The notes: generated by a model not told the origin, from the sequence alone. A DNA stretch of 64,000 nucleotides from Tamarix chinensis (GCA_030549775.1 CM060174.1:19186193-19250192), one strand, 5' to 3'; positions 13,870-25,298 are shown, numbered from the stretch's first letter. A program made the numbers and translations.

Positions 13870-14265
13870 TAACGCTATAGTTGATAAAGTACTCACAGTA
13901 GGTGAAAAAAACTACCATTAATGAATAAAAAAAACTATTGTAAGTAGCTTAAAAAACTATAATATTAGAGTGTCAAAAAAGTATTATAATTTTTCCATGA
14001 ATATTGTGTATTTATGTTTCTAGTTAGGAAACTATCCTTATTCGATGGAGGGAACTAACTTCAATGGGTAAAGAAGACTACTATAAATTGTATAGAAAAC
14101 TATAATATTTGAGTATCATAAGAAGAAGAAGAAAGACGGAGATATTTATTATAAATATTATAAGTTTATATTTTATGTTAGGAAACTACCTTTAGTGGGT
14201 AGAGAAAACTACCATTGTTGGATGGATGAAACTATTATAAGTAGCTAAAAAAAACCTAGAGTTGA
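13870..14265. repeat. Degenerate tandem repeat, about 145-bp period
   Basis: Three diverged units share the phrases GGAAACTACC, GGGTAGAGAAAACTACCATT, GAAACTATTATAAGTAGCTAAAAAA and AAACTATAATATTNGAGT in the same order. Units start near 13880, 14030 and 14180. Copies are old and differ by small indels. No coding potential. Confidence 0.45.
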
Positions 14266-15173
14266 TTCTCAATTTTCACTATGTGGATAATTTTCACTAG
14301 ATATGTCCCTACCAATAGATATATTATCTATCATCAATGACAGATATTATTTAATAGAAACATCACTTATTCATTAAGCTATGAAGTCATTTATCCCTTG
14401 TTAGTTCTATTGTGGAATTAGCGTGGATTTAGAGAGATCCCAACAAACTTGGAATTAAAAAGAATATGAACAATTGAGAATTCAAATACAAAACAGAACA
14501 ATTGAAGAAAAAGTAGAGATCTTTATTCGTACTTTTGTGTAATTATATAATGATTAAACTAATTAATCAATCAACTACACAAATCTACAATTCTCTTTGA
14601 ATAGAGAATTCTATGGAGAAGAAGAAGAAGTTGGGACACACGAATATCAATGACTAGCGTTTCAACATGTCTCCTTTTATAGAAGAAAAAAACCTTATGG
14701 GGCAAAACAACGTGTTTTAAAAATAAGGAAAAATATGGTACGTGTTTAGGAAACACGAGACCCCCAAATTTATTGTCTTACTTTTAACTTTTTTCCAAAA
14801 CACATCAAAAGTTTATCTTAGAAACATAATGAATTAAATGTAGAATTTCTCATTGGTTGTGTTCTTCAGCTTGCACACTTTACAAATTGCGATTGAGACG
14901 AAAGATAGATTGATGAAGAGGAGAAAATTCATTAGCACGACCTTCTTTAAAGTTAGGCACATCAGTACTAAGCATACTAGAATAGCCACCTGGCTCAAGT
15001 TAGAGAGTAGGTATAATATCATCTTCTCTAGAATCATAACTAAACACATATTTATCACCATGTGAGTCCTCTGCAAAATCACTAATATCATAGTATTAGT
15101 TTCTACTGTTTCCAATAGTGGTGAGATGAGGATACGGAAGAGAGAAGAGTTGATGCCCTTGAAGATAGAGAAC

Positions 15174-15376
15174 TTAGCCAGGATCTTTGGAGCAACCAAT
15201 TTTGATATGGATACAAGAGGCAAGATCAAGTTTAGGGATAGTCTCTAGAGGTTGTAACTCATCGAGAATGGTAGAAAACCCCAAATGGATATCAAGTGTA
15301 GTGATGTATCTGCCAATCATTATTTTTCCTACTTTGGTATTGCTGACTCTAAACATATGATTAAGTAAGAAAGAAC
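15174..15376 (-). pseudogene. 3' part of an open reading frame split by element A
   Basis: Read on the minus strand, an open frame enters from the element A target site (15377-15381) and runs to a stop at 15174. It contains the phrases NTKVGKIMIGRYITTL and STILDELQPLETIPKLD. The other half lies beyond the element at 22271-22443. With element A and one 5-bp duplication left out, the two halves are in the same frame with no stop. The style resembles plant transposon-associated proteins in which a KREL..LL segment precedes a G..I..YI motif, but I cannot name a family firmly. No intact start is visible, so I treat it as the relic of a transposon or degraded gene that element A interrupted. Confidence 0.4.
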
Positions 15377-15381
15377 ATATA
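15377..15381. repeat. Target site duplication of element A, left copy
   Basis: ATATA immediately before the 5' LTR; the identical five bases follow the 3' LTR at 22266-22270. Five bp is the usual duplication for Ty3/gypsy integration. Confidence 0.85.
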
Positions 15382-16183
15382 TGATGCAGGAGCAGCTAAT
15401 GATTCTCATATTCCTATTGATTCTCAAGGTAAGGAAGAATTAGCTTTCTTAATATTGGAGCCAATCATATTAAATGTTCTTGATAATATGTTTATGCTTG
15501 GTATTGCAAACAATTCGAGATATTCTTGCAAGTATGTTACATAGTTGCAAGGAGAAGATATTAACACACCTTAAGTGTATAAGCATTCAAAGCATGCAAG
15601 ACTATGGCATAAATGGGATGACACTTTACAATAAGAATATATGGTGATGATTATCATTAGTTATATTAAACTTGTTGTAAACCCTAAGTGTATTTCATGT
15701 AAGCTAGGGTTTGATGTGATTTCATATATGTATCATAGTTGGTTGTATGGCTTTGTAATGTTAGTCATTACATCTATTTGTACACATCTAATGCATAAAG
15801 GAATAACAAAATTTTTTGAACTTAGAATCTAACCAGCTTGGCATGTGTGTATTCTCTCTTCTAAGTCTCATTCGATCAAGGCAAAACCTGGGGTTTAACC
15901 TTCATCATTAGAGCCTTTGCATGATTGGTATCATTCTAGCTTGGCCTATATGTATTCTCTCTTCCAAGTCTCATTTGATCAAGGAAAAACCTAGGGTTTA
16001 ACCTTCATCATTCGAGCCTTTGAATTATTGGTATCATTCAAAGTATCATGTGACATACTTTACAACTTATAACCGAGTAGAACCTGCACCAAAAACCAGT
16101 TTTCTTCTTTGAGTTTCAACAGGCTGGAGTCATAACTCATGGAATAATTGATCTAAAACTTCCCTCCCCTTTGATTCACATCA
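15382..16183 (+). repeat. 5' LTR of element A (802 bp)
   Basis: Aligned by eye with the 3' LTR it is clearly homologous along its length. Two structural differences stand out: about 138 bp present in the 3' LTR (about 21820-21957, including the TATATATATA run) is missing after 15770, and a 103-bp segment is tandemly duplicated (15835-15937 and 15938-16040). The missing part contains the likely promoter TATA box, so this LTR probably cannot start transcription. Confidence 0.9.
15835..16040 (+). repeat. 103-bp tandem duplication within the 5' LTR of element A
   Basis: Two adjacent units beginning AGCTTGGC at 15835 and 15938. Both contain GTATTCTCTCTTC, TCAAGG.AAAACCT.GGGTTT and TTGGTATCATTC. 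The 3' LTR has one unit only, so the duplication arose after insertion or was not passed on by reverse transcription. Confidence 0.85.
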
Positions 16184-16188
16184 AATTT

Positions 16189-16200
16189 TAGTATCAAAGC
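16189..16200 (+). other. Primer-binding site of element A
   Basis: TAGTATCAAAGC lies five bases after the 5' LTR and matches the common plant initiator-tRNA-Met site TGGTATCAGAGC at 10 of 12 positions; element C has the perfect form at 37566. Confidence 0.75.
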
Positions 16201-17072
16201 TCAACATTCCCTTGTCTCCAGCACATGAAATAACAAGTTCTTCATGAATTCAACCATCAGCTGCATCATTTGAGTTTTGCAAGAAACCCCCCGAGAAGGG
16301 GCGTGTTCTTTCCCCATTTATTGCATCTATAAACTCGTTCTTAAATCTTCAAGGTCAATCTTGATTGAAGATATTGAATTCTTGCAACAATCTTGTTGCA
16401 ATCTCTTGCAACCATACAGCAAAAATCATCACACCTTCTACCAGCATTTGCCTTCAATCTGCCAAAGTCCACCTGTATGTTTGCTTGGTTCACTTCGAGG
16501 CTTTGATTCTACTTCCACCATCCCTTTCTCTTTGTTTTCTCTACCCATTTTTCCATTTTCTCAGCCTTTTATCCATCCATTTCCATTACCTTTTCTTGCA
16601 TACCAACTCTGGTAGGAAAACCTTGAGCCCCTGGTAACATATAGTCCAGTTCGCAGGTTGAGAAATTTTTGTGTCTTCCTCGACTTGGTCCAGTATATTT
16701 CCTCTCCAATTCCAATCCATAATCTTCTTATTTTTCTTCTTCACATATTCTATGGTGCACAGCACTCGAATCTTCAACTTGAGGATCTCCATGTGTTGAA
16801 GAAAAAACCAACAGCATCATTATCTTATATGGCTAATTTTTGAGCCACACAAGAAGAATAGCTTCCAACCGTTGGTTCCTACATGCATGCTGTGATTGTT
16901 TGTGGCTACATTTCCCTCATTTGTGCATGATCAAGACAGCAGGTATTGCTCTTCAAATTGTTTGTGAATCAGCAAAATATTTGTGTCTTGTTTGGTTGTA
17001 GGAAAATTCCAGCACATACACACTTTGTGGAATTCTTTTGTACAAAGAAAGAGTTGTGGGTTACCCTTCACT

Positions 17073-18200
17073 ATGGCAAGTGAAGAAGTTCGTGCCTTGG
17101 TAGAGTCTATCAAGAGTCTAACCACACAAATGGATGCTCAACTACATAATCAAACCACACTTCAACACCAACTACAAAGTGTGGAAACAAAACTAGCCGA
17201 TCAAGAGGCGCATTGACCATGGTCAAATCGCATGGAGACCACACACAATAGTGTGGAAGGAAAGATGAAGCCTATCTTCCATGCAAAAGGTGGGAGTGGA
17301 TATTCAAACATGCATCACAATGAAGATGGAGAAGATGAGATGAGTTCCTTTGGCTCAAGCAACCAAAGATGACCACATACATTCCAAGTAAGACATGCTT
17401 AACATGAAGATCAAGGTATTAAAATTGACCTTCCTTAATTTTATGGTGATTTGAATATGGAATTATTCTTTGAGTGGTGCATGAAATTGAATATATATTT
17501 GAATTTAGAGAGTATAATGATGAGAGAAAATGCTAGCTACTCTTAAGTTCAAAAAATTTGCTAGAATTTGGTATGATAATTTAAAAAGAACAAGAGAAAG
17601 ACAAGAGAAGTCAAAGATAAAATCTTGGAAAAAACTTAAGAAACACCTAAGAAAAAAATTTATGCCTAGAGAGTATTAATAAGATATGTATGAGAAAATG
17701 ACAACTCTAAGGCAAGGCTTATGTAGTGTAGAAGAATACACTAGAGAATTTGAAAAACTAGCCCTTATTTGTGATTTTCAGGAAAGAAAGGAACAAAAGT
17801 GTGCTAAATACTTAGGTGGATTGAATAACTTGAAAGAGATAAATTTGACATGTATTCTTATGATTCTCTTTATAACTTAATTAAGTTGGCCTTAAAATTT
17901 GAAAGACAAACTAAATAAACTAAAGCCTATGTTAAGTCTAATGTTTCAACTTCAACTAAACCCTATTCTAACACCTTTACACCTAAATCGACATCTTCAT
18001 ATGATAAAAAGAATAATCGAGATGATAAAGGTAAAAATAAGGTAGTTGAAATGGAAAATAAACAATGTTTTAAATGTAAAGGATATGGACACTTTGCTAG
18101 AGATTGTCCTAACCAAAGAGCCTTAACCTTGCATGAAATAGAAAACATGGAACCATGTAGTGATGATGAGAATTTAGAAATTGAATCTCCTAATTAAATC
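17073..18200 (+). pseudogene. gag of element A (broken)
   Basis: The Gag polyprotein forms the particle that packages element RNA. The likely start is the ATG at 17073 (MASEEVRALVESIK), a coiled-coil-like start. This frame stops at 17214-17216, and homologous coding continues in other frames: a Gag core with an acidic/aromatic style near 17440-17880, including a segment at 17686-17880, then a CCHC zinc knuckle CFKCKGYGHFARDC at 18066-18107 followed by an acidic tail. Stops and frameshifts (17216, around 17520, 17878, 18196) make it non-functional. A leader of about 890 bp separates it from the LTR. Confidence 0.75.
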
Positions 18201-18299
18201 TTAACCATAGATGAAAAAGAAGGAGATCCATGTTTTATAATTCAAAGAATTCTACAAATCCAACCTACTACGACACCTACTCAAAGAGAGAATTTTTAA

Positions 18300-20200
18300 G
18301 ACTAAGTGTAAAATAAGTGATATGGTTTGTAGACTCATTATTGATAGTGGTTCATATACGAATGTTGCTAGTGAAGCAATTGTTAAGAAACTTGGTTTAG
18401 AGACTACTGATCATCGTAAACCCTATTCTTTACAATGGCTAGATAAAGACAAAGGAAGTAAACAAAAGAACCTTAATCACATTTTCCATTAGAAATTACC
18501 ATGAAGAAGTTCTATGTGATGTTTTGTCTATGGATACTTGAGGATTACTTTTAGGAAGACCATGGCAATATGATAGAAAGGAAACTCATGATGGGATAAC
18601 TAATAAATATATAGTGAAAAAAGAAAAACAATTGTATAGAATGACACCTTCTTTATGTGATCATATGCATTTAAGTGATGACAAAAAGAGATTATTTTTA
18701 CATGAAAAAGCTATGGAAAAATGCATAGAAGAAGAAGGAATTTGTTATGCTTTAGTTTCTAAATATTATAACCCTAAGAAGCAAAAAATTGAAAATCCTA
18801 ATTTAGTTAAGTTGCTTGATGAATATAATGATGTATTTCCTAATGATTTACCTCCTAGATTACCACCTAAAAGAGGTGTAGAACATGCCATTGATCTTGT
18901 TCCTGGTATATCTATTCCAAATAAACCAGCTTATAGATGTAACCCAGAGGAAGCTAAGGAATTACAGAAACAAATCCAAGAGCTTATAGATAAAGGATTT
19001 GTGAGAGAAACTATGAGTCCTTGTAGTATTCCTACTTCACTAGTGCCTAAAAAATATGGTACTTGGCGTATGTGTATAGATTCTAGGGCCATGAATAACA
19101 TTACTATCAAATATCATTTTCCTATGCCTAGGTTAGATGATATGCTTGATGAACTTTATGGTGCACCAGTATTTTCCAAAATTGATTTGAGAAGTGGGTA
19201 TCATCAATTAAGGATTAGAGATGGAGATGAATGGAAAACTGCTTTTAAAAGTAAATATGGTATCTATGAGTGGATGGTTATGCCTTTTGGGTTATGTAAT
19301 GCACCTAGCTCATTTATGAGACTTATGAATGAAGTTCTCCGACCTTTCCTTGGTGATTTCATTATTCTATATTTGGATGATATTCTTGTGTATAGCAAAA
19401 ATGGTTATGATCACCTAGTGCATTTGAGGAAATTGTTTGATAAGCTAAGGAAAGCTAAATTATATGGAAAACTTGAGAAATGTGATTTTATGCATCCAAG
19501 TGTAGTTTTCCTAGGCTATATTATTAGTGGAGAAGGTATAAAAGTAGATCCTAATAAGATTAAAGCTATCAAAGAATGGCTTATCCCTAAAAATGTTTAT
19601 GATGTTAGAAGTTTTTATGGATTAGCTAGTTTCTATAGAAGATTCATTAAAGATTTTTCTAGTATAGCTACACCTATTACTCAACTCATGAAAAAGGGTG
19701 AATTTTACTGGAGACAAGAAGCTACTCAAGCCTTTAAAACCCTCAAAACTAAACTTTGTAATACCCCTATTCTATCCTTACCCAACTTTAATCTTCTTTT
19801 TGAAGTAACTTGTGATGCTAGTGGAGTTGGAATAGGAGGAGTACTTTCCCAAAAAAAGAAACCTATAGCATTATTCTCTAAAAAGTTGAATGGAGCCAAA
19901 CTTAACTATTCAACTTATGACAAGGAATTCTTTGCCATCATACGGAGTCTAGAGACATGGAGTCATTATCTGAGACCAAAACCCTTTGTATTACATTCGG
20001 ATCATGAAAGTTTGAAATACTTACATAGTCAAAAGAAAGTTAATCTGAAACATGCAAAGTGGGTAAGTTTCTTACAATACTTTATGTTCTCTGTCAAACA
20101 TTTAGATGAAAAAGAAAATTGTAGTAGCTGATGCTCTTTCTCGTAGATCTACATTACTTGTTATGATGTATGCAAAAATCTTAGGTTTTGAAATGTTAAA
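18300..20200 (+). pseudogene. pol of element A: protease, reverse transcriptase and RNase H
   Basis: The aspartic protease motif (IIDSGS) lies at about 18336-18353. The frame at 18614-20131 (505 residues, first residue is not necessarily a true start) holds the Ty3/gypsy reverse transcriptase: PKKYGTWRMCIDSRAMN, the F/Y-rich MPFGLCNAPSSFM block and the catalytic YLDD at 19370-19381 (residues 253-256). RNase H follows, with TCDASGVGIGG and the Asp of HSDHESLKY. The end of RNase H is frameshifted: the frame closes at 20131, while the continuation (ADALSRRS) is in another frame at about 20120-20150. A stop also interrupts the protease-to-reverse-transcriptase linker near 18540. Reverse transcription needs these parts as one polyprotein, so the copy is defective. 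Confidence 0.93.
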
Positions 20201-20299
20201 AGACTTATATCCTAAAGATGAAGATTTTAAAGGCATAATTTAATGCATGTAAAGAAAGTGGATACCATGGAAATTATGTCATACAAGATGGATTTTTTT

Positions 20300-21623
20300 T
20301 TAGACTAAATAAACTTTGTATTCCTAGATCTAGTATTCAAGACTTGCTAATCAAAGAAATACATGAAGGTAGCATTGCAGGACATTTTGGTTTACATAAG
20401 ACTATGGAACTATTGCAAGAAAATTTCTATTGGCCACGAATGGTTAAACATGTACAAGCCATGATAGTTAGATGTTCTACATGTTAAAAATGTAAGAGTT
20501 ACTTTCATAAAGGCTTATACACACCTTTACCCGATCCTGATAAACCATGGGAAGAAGTTAGTATGGACTTTATCCTAGGGTTACCAAGAACACAACGTGA
20601 TAAAGATTCTATTCCTGTGGTGGTAGATAGATTTTCTAAAATGGCTCATTTTATTCCATGTAATAGAACCGATGATGCCACGCATGTTGCTGACTTGTAT
20701 TTTAGAGAGATTGTTAAACTTCATGGTGTGCCTAGAAGCATAGTTTGAGATCGGGATGTCAAATTTATGAGTTATTTTTGGAAAACTATATGGCATATGC
20801 TTGGTACTAAATTGTTATTTAGCACTTCGCATCATCCACAAACCGACAGTCAAACTGAGGTAACTAATAGAACTCTTGGTACATTATTAAGAGGTTTAGT
20901 TAATAAAAGTACTAAAAATTGGGATGTTAAGTTAGCTCATGCAGTGCTTGCTTATAATCGTAGTCCATCTAGTACTACTCAAACTAGTCCGTTTGAGGTG
21001 GTGTATGGAGTGAATCCACACATGCCTATTAATATGATTCCTTTGAAAAAAGGTGAGTTACAAAATTATGAAGCCGAAGATAGAGTAAAAATTTTTCAAC
21101 GGCTTCATGAGAAAATCAAAAATAACATTGAAAAAGCTAATGCCAAGTATAAAGCTCAAGCAAATAATCATAGAAACCCTCATGTATTTTCTCATGGTGA
21201 CTTAGTTTGGTTACATTTGCGTAAAGAAAGATTGCCTAATTTACGTAAAAATAAACCAATGCCAAGAGCTGATGACCATTTAAAATACTAAGAAAGTTTG
21301 GGGATAATACTTATGAACTTGAACTTCCAGACCATTATGGTGGAATTTCAAGAACTTTTAATGTTAGTGATTTGTCTTCTTATTATACTAATGAAAATTT
21401 GAGGGCAAATTCTTCTCAACTTGGGGAGAATGATGTAGGAGCATCTAATGATTCTTATATTCCTATTGATTCTCAAGGTAAGGAAGAATTAGCTTTCTTA
21501 ATATCGGAGCCAATCATATTAAATGTTCTTGATAATATGTCTATGCTTGGTATTGAAAAAAATTCGAGATATTCTTGCAAGTATGTTACATATTTGCAAG
21601 GAGAAGATGTTAACACATCTTAA
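20300..21623 (+). pseudogene. Integrase of element A, running into the 3' LTR
   Basis: Integrase inserts the cDNA into the genome. The HHCC zinc-binding part lies near 20360-20500; its second CxxC is followed by a stop codon at about 20485. The catalytic core starts with MDFILGLP (first Asp, about 20563) and continues through DRDVKF (second Asp, about 20752) preceded by a TGA stop. The Glu of TEVTNRT lies at about 20857. The C-terminal part (21010-21290) includes [13 protein letters not shown] and a basic helix. After a frameshift near 21290 the last frame (21372-21623) passes the LTR start at 21431 and ends 193 bases inside the LTR with CKYVTYLQGEDVNTS. At least three disabling lesions are visible. 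Confidence 0.9.
21418..21430 (+). other. Polypurine tract of element A
   Basis: A purine-rich run (TTGGGGAGAA) directly abuts the 3' LTR, as required for plus-strand priming. The related element B has AAGAAGAGAA at the same place. Confidence 0.7.
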
Positions 21624-22265
21624 GTGTACAAGCATTCAAAGCATGCAAGACTATGCCATACATGGGATGACACTTTACAATAAGAATATATGGTGATGAT
21701 TATCATTATTTATATTAAACTTGTTGTAAACCCTAAGTGTATTTTATGTAAGCTAGGGTTTGATGTAATTTCATGTATGTATCATAGTTGATTGTATGGC
21801 TTTGTAATGTTAGTCATTAGTATCATTTAGATGATGATATTATGATTAAGCTTAGATGTTATATGGGCTTAGTTGAATTTAGTTAATAGTCTTGAATTAA
21901 GAGGGAACTCGGCTGGTTAAGACTTGTATTCAACGAGCCTCCCTCCCCTATATATATATCTATTTGTACACATCTAATGCATAAAGGAATAATAGAATTA
22001 TTTGAACTTAGAATCTAACCAGCTTGGCCTGTGTGTATTCTCTCTTCCAAGTCTCATTCGATCAAGGCAAAACCTAGGGTTTAACCTTCATCATTTGAGC
22101 CTTTGAATGATTGGTATCATTCAAAGTATCCTCGACATACTTTGCAACTTATAACCGAGTAGAACCTGCACTAAAAACCAGTTTTCTTCTTCGAGTTTCA
22201 ACCGGATAGATCTATAACTCATGGAATAATCGATCCAACACTTCCCTCCCCTTTGATTCACATCA
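21431..22265 (+). repeat. 3' LTR of element A (835 bp)
   Basis: Starts TGATGTAGGAGC and ends GATTCACATCA. It retains the promoter-like pyrimidine run followed by TATATATATA at about 21949-21959, which the 5' LTR has lost. The first 193 bases are coding for the tail of pol. Confidence 0.92.
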
Positions 22266-22270
22266 ATATA
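22266..22270. repeat. Target site duplication of element A, right copy
   Basis: ATATA, identical to 15377-15381. Confidence 0.85.
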
Positions 22271-22443
22271 TTTAACAAAACCTTATGAACGATATCGAAA
22301 AGGAGAAATAACTCTCTTTTATTAGCCGCACTCTCACTCTCTACTCTACTAAAAATTATATTGCACATGAAATGATGGATGTAACTATATCTAGGATTGC
22401 AAATGGAAAATGCTTTGGTTGAAAAATCTTGATAACTAGGCAC
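22271..22443 (-). pseudogene. 5' part of the open reading frame split by element A
   Basis: A minus-strand frame from about 22443 to the element A junction, containing ESAANKRELFLLFDIVHKVL. There is an in-frame stop six codons upstream of 22443 and no convincing ATG, so the preserved part is internal. Across the target site it is in frame with 15376-15174. The combination of a KREL helix, a short loop and a Gly-rich YI segment in the other half resembles domains of plant transposon-related proteins of unknown function; this is recognition by style only. Confidence 0.4.
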
Positions 22444-23719
22444 TCCACTTATGCTCTCCTAGAATTGGGATGCATGAAAATTAAATGAAAATGTTTTGGC
22501 TCTACCATGAGGTAAATGAATGTATTCATTCAATTAGATGAATTTTTTTTTATATAAATACTAATAAAAAAGGAAGAAATTTACACATTCCACATTCAGA
22601 GAGAATTTAAATGAGATTACACATTCCTCTAGTTGAACAAATTCAGCCCATTTAATCCAACCAAACAAGTAATCCATGTCATCTAATAAACTAAGATGCT
22701 CAAAAAAAATTACCAAAATAGTGGGAAATCAAAATTCCGTACTTATATAGTACATTATAGCTAGATTGTTGAGATTCAGTAGAAAATTAAATTTCATGTT
22801 CTACCTTATGGTATAGGATGGTAGGGGTAGCTCAAGCTCATCCAAAGGACGAAACACATGTCTTTTTATGTTTTCGAACCATGATTCCAATGAATCCAAA
22901 TTACAAAGATATGACTGTATCCATTAAGGGCATTAAGAAATTAGGACAAACAACCAATCAAAAATACTTAATTAAGCATACAAATTATCAATAGAATAAA
23001 ATAATTTCATAATTGAATATGATTAAAAATATGAAATATTAGGTTTCTTGAGGATATAGGGATTCAATTCCAAAAAAAATATAGATTAAGAATTATACTC
23101 TTTAATTGAACTTTGCAATGACTTAACAAAGTAGAGATGAAGAGTAAAAGATGAAATAAAGAACCAATTATGGGGTTGAGTTTTCTGGTTTGGTTCATTG
23201 GATTAGATGGAGAAGGTTGAGTGGTGTTGCATTGGGTCATTATATAGTGGTTGGTGGTTGAATGGTGAGGGATTGGTGGTCAAGAAAGATAGTGGACAAG
23301 TAATGTTTCAGAATGATGGACGATAGAAGTATTGGTTTTCGTTTCTCTACGACATCGAATGGTACAAGAGGGAACAATGGAGGTGGTATAAGCTAGATTG
23401 GAAAGGGGATATGTGTTGGGTGGAGTATTGGTGTATGATATTGTTGAACAATGGTGGTGATGGTTGGGTGGCATGGTGGTGAAGCAAGGAAGAAGGTTGT
23501 TGTGGTGAGTATTGGTGAGGCAGGGAATGTCGTGGTGGGGGTGGAGGTTAAAGATGATAAAGGTCGTCTAGAAGCTTTGTGTGTGTGTGTGTGTGGTTTT
23601 TTTTTTTTTTTGAAGCATGAAATTGAAAATACAGTGGAAAAAAACACACCCATGGTGTGTTCTTCTCAGATAGTTGTATATTTCAAAAATGCAAGTGTAA
23701 TTAATAACACTACTTGGTA
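22444..23719. other. Intergenic DNA without a recognised gene
   Basis: AT-rich. Between 23150 and 23560 a GGTGG/TTGGTGG-rich stretch gives low-complexity open frames on both strands (His/Thr-rich or Val/Gly-rich), which I do not regard as genes. A short GT microsatellite followed by a T run lies at about 23578-23611. Confidence 0.5.
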
Positions 23720-24756
23720 AGGTACTATGCTTCTTTCATGTGTCACTATAACTAAGGTACTTTAGTGTTCTTGGGTTGATAGTCGGTTAGATATTGTGTT
23801 GTCTTTGTCTCTTAGTATGCCCAGAGAGTTAATATGTTCTCCCCTTGAGCAAATAAAATAGAAGTAATTATTTTTGGTTTGAGATTATGTTGGATTGGTG
23901 GTACGTAGTTACCTTCGTGCCCTATATGTGGTTTGATAGTAGCCTTTATGCCTACCTGTGGTTGATAGTTTTCTTTGTGCCCTACCTATGGTGTTATGAA
24001 ATTTATTGTTATGGATTTTGGGGTTTTAGTTATCAATGGTGTGGCAATTCGATTGATTTTGGTTCTAGATATCTTTACTTTAGAAAGCATCTCTTGAATG
24101 CTTAGTTGATAAGTTTCATTTATAATTTAAATGAATTTGTATAAGGAGTATGTGGTATTAGTGATATTTTTTATTTTACATGGTTAATGTATTTTAGTTA
24201 ATGAATGTGCATTTCAATATTTTATACCATATTCTTCTGTGATACCTTCTATGTGCTCAACGTGATCTGTTAATATTAGTTTTGTATAGTAGATTACTTA
24301 GTACCATTATACTAATAGCTTATATTTTATGTTTCCTTACTTATTCAATGGACATTGATGATTTTTAGGTTAGCTTGTGATATTAGCTCGTAGGCCAATA
24401 TTTTGAAGTTGAGAGTTAGGACTATCCGATGTCCTTTTCAGTATCTTTTGATTTGAATATTTCTAGACTCTTATGTCCTTCTCCACTTCTTTTCTTTTGG
24501 TTTTTATAACCAACAACTAGTTTTGTATTATCTGAATGATGTTAATCTATTTTGTAATCTCTATTTTGTTTCTTATAATTGTGTTATTAATTTAAGATGA
24601 GTAATATTTTATCCTTAACATTTAGTATAAGAATGGTAGAAGAAATCAGACTTGTACCAATTGTGGCAATAAAACCCTACATTTTAAATTATTTTAGCTT
24701 ATGCAATTGACTTTTTTTAAAATGAAAATTTGAAGTACTAAAAATGAAGGTGCTAT
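23720..24756 (+). mobile_element. Decayed family-1 LTR fragment, copy f
   Basis: The start matches the phrase seen in copies c and e: GGTACTATGC, CATGTGTCA, AAGGTACTTTAGTGTTCTTGGGTTGATAGTCGG. The end matches the stem-loop zone in degraded form (CCTTAACATTTAGTATAAGAATGGTAGAAG at 24613 and TTGTACCAATTGTGGCAATAA) and then AAAATGAAGGTGCTATA, the decayed form of the GGGGGTGTTACA terminus. This is the oldest looking of the six copies. Confidence 0.6.
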
Positions 24757-25298
24757 AATTGGGCTAATTTTGGACTCATTTTAGTAATTAAAATTTTCAT
24801 TGGCCCCAGCCCATTTTTTATCCCCTCCCCCTTCTTAATGTTGACCTATCATTTGCTTAAATTTTAAAACAATAATAAAATAATAGTCAACAAGCAAGGA
24901 AAGGAAGTAAAATCAACGGAAAAGAGAAATCGACCAACAATCGATGAGTATCATCAGACGATGAAGATAGGGATGACAAGTAAGGAAACTTAGAGATTGA
25001 TGGAGGAAGCTAACTTAGGCACAAATGAAAATTGTTGTTGGATCTCTACACAAAAAAAAAACTATACTCTCAAGTATAGTTCCTTTTTGGGGGGTTGTGA
25101 AAGGTTTTTAGTGTTGTTTGATAGTTTTAGACTCTAGTCCATGTTTCTAAAATGTTTTGGAAACACAAAATGACATTGTCCCACTATTTTTATGCAATGA
25201 TGGGAGTATCATTCCCCCTTTTCTTATTTTAGCTTCCACAACCTTTTATGAAAGTAAAATTTTATAATTGAAAAAAATGAGGGTGTTGCATGATGTTC
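24757..25298. other. Intergenic DNA, nothing recognised
   Basis: AT-rich with a purine-rich stretch at about 24890-24960. No coding or repeat signal that I can support. Confidence 0.4.

Larger units (their letters stand above)
9804..15173. other. AT-rich intergenic DNA without a recognised gene
   Basis: No coding region with recognisable motifs. There is an AAAT tetranucleotide repeat at 13188-13212. A more GC-rich island with a G-box lies near 12030-12330 (separate entry). A degenerate tandem repeat lies at 13870-14265 (separate entry). Between 14440 and 15230 short frames on both strands (for example 14834-15229 minus, 14853-15065 plus) show no motif I know. Confidence 0.55.
15382..22265 (+). 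mobile_element. Element A: complete but inactive Ty3/gypsy chromovirus-like retrotransposon
   Basis: A 6.9-kb element with two LTRs (15382-16183 and 21431-22265), each starting TGATG and ending CACATCA, flanked by the duplication ATATA. It has a primer-binding site at 16189-16200, a gag region, protease, reverse transcriptase, RNase H and integrase in the Ty3/gypsy order, and a polypurine tract before the 3' LTR. The coding part carries several stops and frameshifts. The pol frame continues into the 3' LTR, a feature known from CRM-clade chromoviruses, so a CRM-like assignment is possible but is an inference. Element B (33059-35013, minus) and the LTR at 5757 belong to the same broad family. 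Confidence 0.93.

Noticed and set aside
14834..15229. 131-codon minus-strand frame as a membrane protein
   Set aside because: It overlaps in another frame the split reading frame at 15174-15376 and open frames on the plus strand; hydrophobicity arises from T-rich codons and no motif is visible.
16277..16637. Frames in the leader of element A as genes
   Set aside because: They lie between the primer-binding site and gag, overlap each other in two frames, and have no motif.
23280..23720. His/Thr-rich and Val/Gly-rich frames on opposite strands
   Set aside because: Mirror-image low complexity from a GGTGGT-like stretch; no conserved motif.
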